From Bacteroidota bacterium (GTDB lineage: Bacteria; Bacteroidota; Bacteroidia; Chitinophagales; UBA2359), in NCBI GenBank assembly GCA_020629895.1, contig JAHDCM010000095.1, positions 1 through 10,152 of the forward strand: 10,152 nt of DNA, written 5' to 3'. Positions 5,837 through 10,152 of the stretch are shown piece by piece. Below the pieces are notes generated by a model. That model was not told where the DNA came from. It was given only the letters and a program-made list of their open reading frames with translations, and did not search any database. The translations under genes were made by a program, and so were the position numbers. Position 1 is the stretch's first letter; every line of letters starts with the position of its first letter.

Positions 5837-6538
5837 ATGAATGCAGTTATAACAGGTGCCTCACGAGGAATTGGCAAAGCCATTGCCGAACGCTTCCTAG
5901 TCGAAGGATACAACATCGCTTTTTGCTCAAGAAATAAAGCTGACTTACAAGCAGTTAGCCAAGAATGGGAAACGAGCTTCCCTAAATCCAATACATTTTA
6001 CCAAACAGTTGATCTTGCCAACAAAGAGGCAGTAAAAAATTTCGCCCAATTTATCCTAGAAAAAATGCCAACCATTGATCTACTGGTCAATAATGCAGGA
6101 GTTTTTACGCCAGGAAGCATCCAAGAAGAACCAGAAGGAGCATTAGAAAATCTGATAGCTGCGAATGTTTATAGTGCTTACCACCTAACTCGCGCGCTCT
6201 TACCTACTATGATCAAACAACAAAAAGGACATATTTTCAATATTTGCTCTGTTGCTAGTTTATTACCTTATACTGCAAGTGGTGCCTACACCATTTCCAA
6301 ACATGCACTCTATGGCTTCTCAAGAAGCCTCCGAGAAGAACTAAAAGAACAAAGGATTAAAGTTACAGGGCTATTTCCTGGTGCAGTGTACACCAAATCT
6401 TGGGAAGGTGCAGGTATCCCTGCCGAACGTATGATGTCCGTAGAAGATGTAGCGGAAACAGTCTTTGCCTGCTATCAACTTTCTGAACGTACCGTTATCG
6501 AAGATGTCATCATGCGACCAATGTTAGGTGATCTCTAA
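5837..6538 (+). CDS. Short-chain dehydrogenase/reductase (3-oxoacyl-ACP reductase-like)
   Basis: I place the start at ATG 5837 (233 aa); the longer frame from 5777 adds 20 residues before the nucleotide-binding strand that do not belong to the family. It is a classical SDR: TGASRGIG at 6-13 binds NAD(P)H, NNAG at 85-88 stabilises the fold, and the catalytic tetrad reads Asn110, Ser138, Tyr151 and Lys155 (Y-x-x-x-K). PGAV at 181-184 follows as usual. The basic residue in SRN (31-33), after the second strand, hints at a preference for NADPH. The protein is cytoplasmic. It resembles FabG-like reductases in general, but it is short at the C-terminus and no fatty-acid genes are near, so the substrate is open. 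It is divergent from the mla operon and lies 68 nt before the Mrp gene. Confidence 0.9.
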   Translation: MNAVITGASRGIGKAIAERFLVEGYNIAFCSRNKADLQAVSQEWETSFPKSNTFYQTVDLANKEAVKNFAQFILEKMPTIDLLVNNAGVFTPGSIQEEPEGALENLIAANVYSAYHLTRALLPTMIKQQKGHIFNICSVASLLPYTASGAYTISKHALYGFSRSLREELKEQRIKVTGLFPGAVYTKSWEGAGIPAERMMSVEDVAETVFACYQLSERTVIEDVIMRPMLGDL

Positions 6539-6606
6539 TTCTTCTTTACTTATTCAACTATCCCTGTCCATTAATTGTTATGAGCTATTAACCTATATCC
6601 TATATC

Positions 6607-7707
6607 ATGTCAATTACCAAATCACAAGTACTCAATGCACTGAGTTATGTCAATGATCCCGATTTAGGAAAAGACCTCGTTACCCTCAAAATGATCGAAA
6701 ATATTCAAATTGAAGGTAACAGCGTCCGTTTCTTACTAGTACTAACTACCCCCGCCTGCCCCATGAAAGAGCAGATGAAACAAGCATGTATCAATGCAAT
6801 TCATCACCTCATTGACAAAAATATCGAAGTTCAAATTGACTTTGGCTCACAGGTTACTTCTCGCCGACAAGACAATGGTCAAATACTGCCTAATGTTAAA
6901 AATATAATTGCCATTGCTTCTGGTAAAGGAGGAGTAGGTAAATCAACGGTCGCCGTCAACCTAGCCGTTGGACTCGCACAAAAAGGAGCAAAAGTAGGAC
7001 TAATTGATGCGGATATCTATGGGCCGTCAATCCCTATTATGTTCGACTTACAAGGACAACGACCACAAGTCGCCGAAATAAATGGAAAACATAAAATCAT
7101 TCCTATCGAAAAATATGGCGTCAAAACCCTTTCGATTGGTTTTTTGGCCGACCAAACACAAGCAGTTGTCTGGCGAGGACCAATGGTTTCTTCTGCCCTG
7201 CGACAGTTTGTAACCGATACCGAATGGGGCAACTTAGATTACCTCATTATTGATCTCCCCCCAGGAACAGGAGATATACACCTTACCCTTGTACAAACAG
7301 TGCCTGTAACAGGGGCTATTGTGGTTACTACTCCACAACTTGTTTCAAAGGCAGATGTCGTCAAAGCAGTAGGGATGTTCCAAATACCACAAATAAATGT
7401 CCCCATTATAGGCTTCGTAGAAAACATGTCCTGGTTCACTCCTCCCGAACTACCCGACAAAAAATATTACCTCTTCGGAAAGGATGGAGGCAAACAACTT
7501 GCTACCTTATATGAAGTGCCTTTACTGGGACAAATACCCATCGTAGAAAAAGTAAGAGCAGGTGGTGACGAAGGAAAACCAATTGTACTAGATACACAAT
7601 CCCCTGTTGCTCAATCATTTGACCAGTTTATTCAAAATACAGCCCAACAAATCGCTATTCGTAACGCTAATATTGCCCCCACTAGTAAAGTCAATATTAC
7701 CGAATAA
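6607..7707 (+). CDS. apbC: Mrp/ApbC-type iron-sulfur cluster carrier ATPase
   Basis: This 366-residue protein has an N-terminal DUF59/MIP18-type domain (about 4-85), with the conserved TTPACPMKE around Cys51, and a C-terminal P-loop ATPase of the Mrp/NBP35 group. The deviant Walker A GKGGVGKST is at 106-114, LIDADIYGPS at 132-141, WRGPM at 189-193, and DLPPGTGD at 216-223. Such proteins carry and deliver [4Fe-4S] clusters to apoproteins in an ATP-dependent way. The C-terminal CxxC that many Mrp proteins use to hold the cluster is missing: the region after ENMSWFTPPELPDKKYY has no Cys, and the only two Cys residues are in the N-terminal domain (51 and 61). From memory this is common in Bacteroidota Mrp proteins. 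A Nfu-type scaffold gene follows after 57 nt, which fits a shared role. Confidence 0.93.
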   Translation: MSITKSQVLNALSYVNDPDLGKDLVTLKMIENIQIEGNSVRFLLVLTTPACPMKEQMKQACINAIHHLIDKNIEVQIDFGSQVTSRRQDNGQILPNVKNIIAIASGKGGVGKSTVAVNLAVGLAQKGAKVGLIDADIYGPSIPIMFDLQGQRPQVAEINGKHKIIPIEKYGVKTLSIGFLADQTQAVVWRGPMVSSALRQFVTDTEWGNLDYLIIDLPPGTGDIHLTLVQTVPVTGAIVVTTPQLVSKADVVKAVGMFQIPQINVPIIGFVENMSWFTPPELPDKKYYLFGKDGGKQLATLYEVPLLGQIPIVEKVRAGGDEGKPIVLDTQSPVAQSFDQFIQNTAQQIAIRNANIAPTSKVNITE

Positions 7708-7733
7708 TTACTTTTCAATGATGCATAAATTTA

Positions 7734-7762
7734 TTGTATCTTTAAATAAATAATTAGTTTTG
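7734..7762 (+). promoter_or_regulatory. Candidate promoter between mrp and nfu
   Basis: TTG (7734-7736), an 18-nt spacer and TAGTTTTG (7755-7762) approach the Bacteroidota consensus. The start site would however fall at or after the ATG at 7765, implying a leaderless message. TATCTTTA at 7737-7744 is a second partial match with a better distance. Either could supply an internal promoter. Confidence 0.25.
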
Positions 7763-7764
7763 TT

Positions 7765-8019
7765 ATGTCCAATCAACTATATCAACGGGTTGAAAACGCG
7801 CTTAATACCATCCGTCCACATCTAATCTCTGATGGAGGAAATATTGAGGTTGTAGAAATTACGCCAGATTATGTCGTAAAAGTAAAGCTACTCGGTGCTT
7901 GTGAAACCTGCCCCATGAGTTTTATGACCATGAAAGCAGGAATTGAACAATCTATTAAGCAAGCCGTACCAGAAATTACTAGTATCGTACCCATTAATGG
8001 AGTGATCATTGACCAATAA
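7765..8019 (+). CDS. NifU-like C-terminal-domain iron-sulfur scaffold (Nfu type)
   Basis: This 84-residue protein is essentially one NifU C-terminal (Nfu) domain. The signature runs from RPHLISDGGNIEVVEI (17-32) to LLGACETCPMS (42-52), with the cluster-binding Cys46 and Cys49 in CxxC. Two such proteins usually form a dimer that holds one [4Fe-4S] cluster between the pairs of cysteines and passes it to targets. No N-terminal degenerate A-type domain is present, unlike in E. coli NfuA, so it is a stand-alone form. The ATG at 7765 lies 57 nt after the Mrp gene on the same strand; the shared pathway supports a joint function in cluster assembly or delivery. Confidence 0.93.
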   Translation: MSNQLYQRVENALNTIRPHLISDGGNIEVVEITPDYVVKVKLLGACETCPMSFMTMKAGIEQSIKQAVPEITSIVPINGVIIDQ

Positions 8020-8072
8020 CCACTCTTATCCCTGTATCCTACTACATTACACACTCGGCAAACTAAAGACCA

Positions 8073-9260
8073 TTGGATAAGCTCAGACAACATAGCATTA
8101 CCAATATCTCTAACATTTTTCTAACTGGTTATAAATCAATCATTGATTTAAACATCCAGTTTGCGCCCCAACTAAATATTTTAATCGGCAGAAATGGAAC
8201 AGGAAAAACAAATCTACTGCATTTTATTCACCAAAGTTTACAGTTTAGTTATCCCTTACAAGAAGCACTTACCATCGAACTGCATTTTCATACACCCAAC
8301 CAACATCATTATATCTGGAAAGTAGATTCACAGGCGAGTAAACAGACAAATAAGCAAAAACAAAAAAACGCATTTCTTACACCTACTGCCATCCAAGTCA
8401 ACGAAAACCTAATAAAAGATGGAAATAGCCTCTATCAAGAAACATACACACAAACAGATAAATATCAGCAAGAAATAGTCAATCGTTCCTTTCAAATATT
8501 TAGTCGCACCCAACTCATACAAGCAACGCATTATATCACCTTCGACCGTCCCACCAATCTAGTATTCCTAGATCGCCCAGGTCGCGTGATTATCAAACCT
8601 CCTCGAAAAATAGACCACTCCCCTACTAAAAATGGCTATAAATTTGTTCAAACACTCATCAGCATTTTAATTAAACAACTATTACTCCTCCCAGCCCTCC
8701 CTTCCGAAGAAACAAAAATGCTCAATGAACTACTTAGTCAACAAATTCCAAATACCCTAAAAGAACATTTAAAACAATATAGCCCCATAAAAGATATTCG
8801 ATTTGCCCCCGAAATGCTCACCTATCAATCCAAAGGAGAAATCGTCTGTACCAATCTTGTATTCGAGTTCTTAATCAATAATAAATGGCTTCGATGGCAA
8901 AACCTTTCAGACGCATCTCGACGCCTTTTCCAAATCATTAGCGACGTTAGTTTTCACGATCAACAAGTATTCCTAATCGAAGAACCCGAACTCGGCCTCG
9001 ACCTAAGAAATCAAGACGCTATCAGCAAATTTCTCATTCAACAAGCACAACAAAAACAAATCATTCTCAGTACCAATACACCACGTATTCTTGATAATTT
9101 GGAATTGAACCAATTGCATAATATCTTCGTTTGTCAGCTCATTAACGAACAAACACATATTTCTAAGCTAACCGACACACATAAACAAAAAATTAGTCAT
9201 GCCAAAAAAGCAGGTACACCCATCAGCGAATGGTGGTACAATTCCCCCTATTACCAATAA
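8073..9260 (+). CDS. RecF/OLD-like AAA ATPase (AAA_21/AAA_15 type)
   Basis: This 395-residue protein is an SMC/RecF-like P-loop ATPase of unknown role. The N-terminus has the family pattern FLTGYKSI then Walker A GRNGTGKT at 39-46. A signature-like LSDASRR lies at 278-284, and Walker B FLIEEPELGLD at 300-310, with the catalytic Glu304. The C-terminal switch reads STNTP at 333-337, where relatives usually have THSP, so Asn335 replaces the common His. There is no TOPRIM nuclease domain as in OLD proteins and no HNH partner gene beside it. The middle (about 85-200) is Gln/Lys-rich and weakly conserved. The only available start is TTG at 8073, just after an in-frame stop at 8064; no in-frame ATG exists before the Walker A. 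It lies 53 nt after nfu. Relatives include defence and repair ATPases, but nothing here proves such a role. Confidence 0.82.
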   Translation: MDKLRQHSITNISNIFLTGYKSIIDLNIQFAPQLNILIGRNGTGKTNLLHFIHQSLQFSYPLQEALTIELHFHTPNQHHYIWKVDSQASKQTNKQKQKNAFLTPTAIQVNENLIKDGNSLYQETYTQTDKYQQEIVNRSFQIFSRTQLIQATHYITFDRPTNLVFLDRPGRVIIKPPRKIDHSPTKNGYKFVQTLISILIKQLLLLPALPSEETKMLNELLSQQIPNTLKEHLKQYSPIKDIRFAPEMLTYQSKGEIVCTNLVFEFLINNKWLRWQNLSDASRRLFQIISDVSFHDQQVFLIEEPELGLDLRNQDAISKFLIQQAQQKQIILSTNTPRILDNLELNQLHNIFVCQLINEQTHISKLTDTHKQKISHAKKAGTPISEWWYNSPYYQ

Positions 9261-9282
9261 TATTCATTCACTCAATCACACT

Positions 9283-9858
9283 ATGCGATACATCCTCTTA
9301 GCCCTAACCTTATTTATAGGACTACCAAGCACTTACGCCCAACTCGAAGTTAGTTACTGGGGCAATACCATTACTCGTCCAGGGCTACAACTAGCCTTCG
9401 AAGTACCACTAGGCAATAAACAAGCACAAGGACGCAACCAAAAACGCTTATTCAAAGGACATCTCCTTCGCCTAGAAGCAGGAAGATACCTACAACCACG
9501 TACCCATACCAATAGCTTCTTAGGACTCGGATGGCAATTCCGAACTATCCGACAACGCGGCTTCAAATTCGAAACAGGAGTTACACTGGCTTACTCCCGC
9601 ATCAAAAACAAAGGAGCTACCTTCGAAGACATCGGCAACGGACAAATAGAACAAGTTCCCAACGCAGGACGCGGCTACTTCCTCGCCAAATACGCTATCG
9701 GTATGGGCAAAGACCTTCGTGCTAGAAATGGACGGCCACTAGCTTGGCATATTCGCCCCTCTTTAGCCATTCAACTACCCTACAATACCACCGTCAACGT
9801 ACTTCCTGCTATCGAACTAGGTATCAGCTACTATTTTGGCAAGAGAAGTATCGAATAA
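9283..9858 (+). CDS. Secreted, probably outer-membrane beta-barrel protein
   Basis: I place the start at ATG 9283 (191 aa), which gives a clean signal peptide: MR, a hydrophobic core ILLALTLFIGL, and a likely cut after STYA (residue 19). The longer frame from 9199 would overlap the ATPase and bury the signal. The mature part has alternating polar/hydrophobic stretches with Gly and aromatic residues (about 21-40, 60-72, 78-90, 94-106, 132-142, 155-166 and 174-185), consistent with a small transmembrane beta barrel. The segment ELGISYYFGK (178-187) looks like a final strand, but charged residues follow, so the usual C-terminal aromatic is not at the very end. There is no lipobox Cys. I do not recognise the family. 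It follows the ATPase by 22 nt, so the two may share a transcript. Confidence 0.72.
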   Translation: MRYILLALTLFIGLPSTYAQLEVSYWGNTITRPGLQLAFEVPLGNKQAQGRNQKRLFKGHLLRLEAGRYLQPRTHTNSFLGLGWQFRTIRQRGFKFETGVTLAYSRIKNKGATFEDIGNGQIEQVPNAGRGYFLAKYAIGMGKDLRARNGRPLAWHIRPSLAIQLPYNTTVNVLPAIELGISYYFGKRSIE

Positions 9859-9870
9859 TTATCAAATACA

Positions 9871-10152
9871 CTTGGGCGTGTCCTTTTTTCGCCTCGCCCA
9901 TCGATACGTCCACGCATCGACAGGCACGAGGCGAAAAAAGGTCGGGCTATCCGTTTGTAGTTGCCTCCTAGAAAACAAGTTCGGCTAAAGTCCTAGCAGT
10001 GTCTTCCTTCGTCAGCCCTGCTAGTCCAAGCCTCCCTAAGTTTCTACTTCGCCAAGCTACCACTTCTATCCCTCACGCAGTAGACGATTGAACGATCTAC
10101 GATTAAACGTCCGACGGAGCTGCCGCCAGCGTCATCGCTGGTGGTTTACCCG
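9871..10152. repeat. GC-richer structured intergenic repeat, truncated by the window end
   Basis: After the last gene the composition changes and no gene can be supported to the end. The region contains a perfect 15-bp inverted repeat (9882-9896 with 9927-9941) with an inner ATCGAT/ATCGA palindrome in the loop, CTAGCAG/CTGCTAG (9993-9999 with 10018-10024), GTAGA/TCTAC (10080-10084 with 10096-10100), and CCGCCAGCG/CGCTGGTGG (10123-10131 with 10136-10144, one G-U). The bordering words GGGCGTGTCC and GGTCGGGCTATCCG, and TATCCCTCACGC further on, resemble from memory a dispersed repeat seen in many Bacteroidota genomes. The T-run lies on the 5' side of the long stem and the A-run on the 3' side, so it is not an ordinary terminator. 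Confidence 0.6.
9882..9941. repeat. 15-bp perfect inverted repeat inside the terminal element
   Basis: CCTTTTTTCGCCTCG (9882-9896) is the exact reverse complement of CGAGGCGAAAAAAGG (9927-9941). The 30-nt loop holds ATCGAT (9900-9905) and ATCGA (9916-9920), which can pair to form an inner stem with one mismatch. It reads the same on both strands, so the transcript from either side could fold. Confidence 0.85.

Noticed and set aside
9199..9282. Extended N-terminus of the outer-membrane protein
   Set aside because: It overlaps the ATPase gene and hides a clear signal peptide beginning at 9283.
9744..9971. 75-aa plus-strand frame running into the terminal repeat
   Set aside because: It is a shadow of the outer-membrane protein gene in another frame, continuing by chance into the non-coding repeat.
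9871..10152. CRISPR array or tRNA in the GC-richer right edge
   Set aside because: There are no regularly spaced direct repeats, and no T-arm GGTTCGA-like sequence or cloverleaf could be found.

Overview
The window looks like a chromosomal stretch from a member of the Bacteroidota, possibly a marine or saprospira-like lineage; the class is a guess. The evidence is a textbook Bacteroidota promoter (TTG, 19-nt spacer, TACCTTTG, at 1337-1366), A/T-rich start contexts without clear Shine-Dalgarno sequences, an Mrp-type ATPase lacking the C-terminal CxxC, a small protein with a Bacteroidota-like outer-membrane look, and a GC-richer intergenic repeat at the right edge that resembles a repeat I recall from Bacteroidota genomes. 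I see no transposase, phage gene, tRNA, rRNA or CRISPR array.

Left part (1-1251): a two-domain rhodanese sulfurtransferase followed 32 nt later by a small uncharacterised protein, closed by a very clear intrinsic terminator. Middle-left (1252-2736) is about 1.5 kb without a normal-sized gene. It is not empty: it holds a strong promoter, a roughly 310-nt leader with four successive hairpins, two tandem small ORFs (44 and 47 aa) that share an N-terminal pattern and an ELEQI[R/K] motif, and a double hairpin ending as a terminator. After that comes AT-rich sequence with palindromes leading to a gene for an AP2-domain protein with a degenerate HNH-like region (2737-3357).

Centre (3395-5658, minus strand): a compact three-gene lipid-transport ABC operon. 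It has two paralogous MlaE-family permeases and one MlaF-type ATPase, with no MCE (MlaD) gene beside them. A divergent short-chain dehydrogenase starts at 5837. It is followed on the same strand by an iron-sulfur pair, Mrp/ApbC (6607-7707) and an Nfu-type scaffold (7765-8019), then a RecF/OLD-like AAA ATPase with a TTG start (8073-9260) and a secreted, probably beta-barrel, outer-membrane protein (9283-9858).

Right edge (about 9871-10152): a non-coding, hairpin-rich repeat that continues past the window. The features most worth a second look are the 1337-2142 transcription unit, the twin permease operon without an MCE partner, and the terminal structured repeat.
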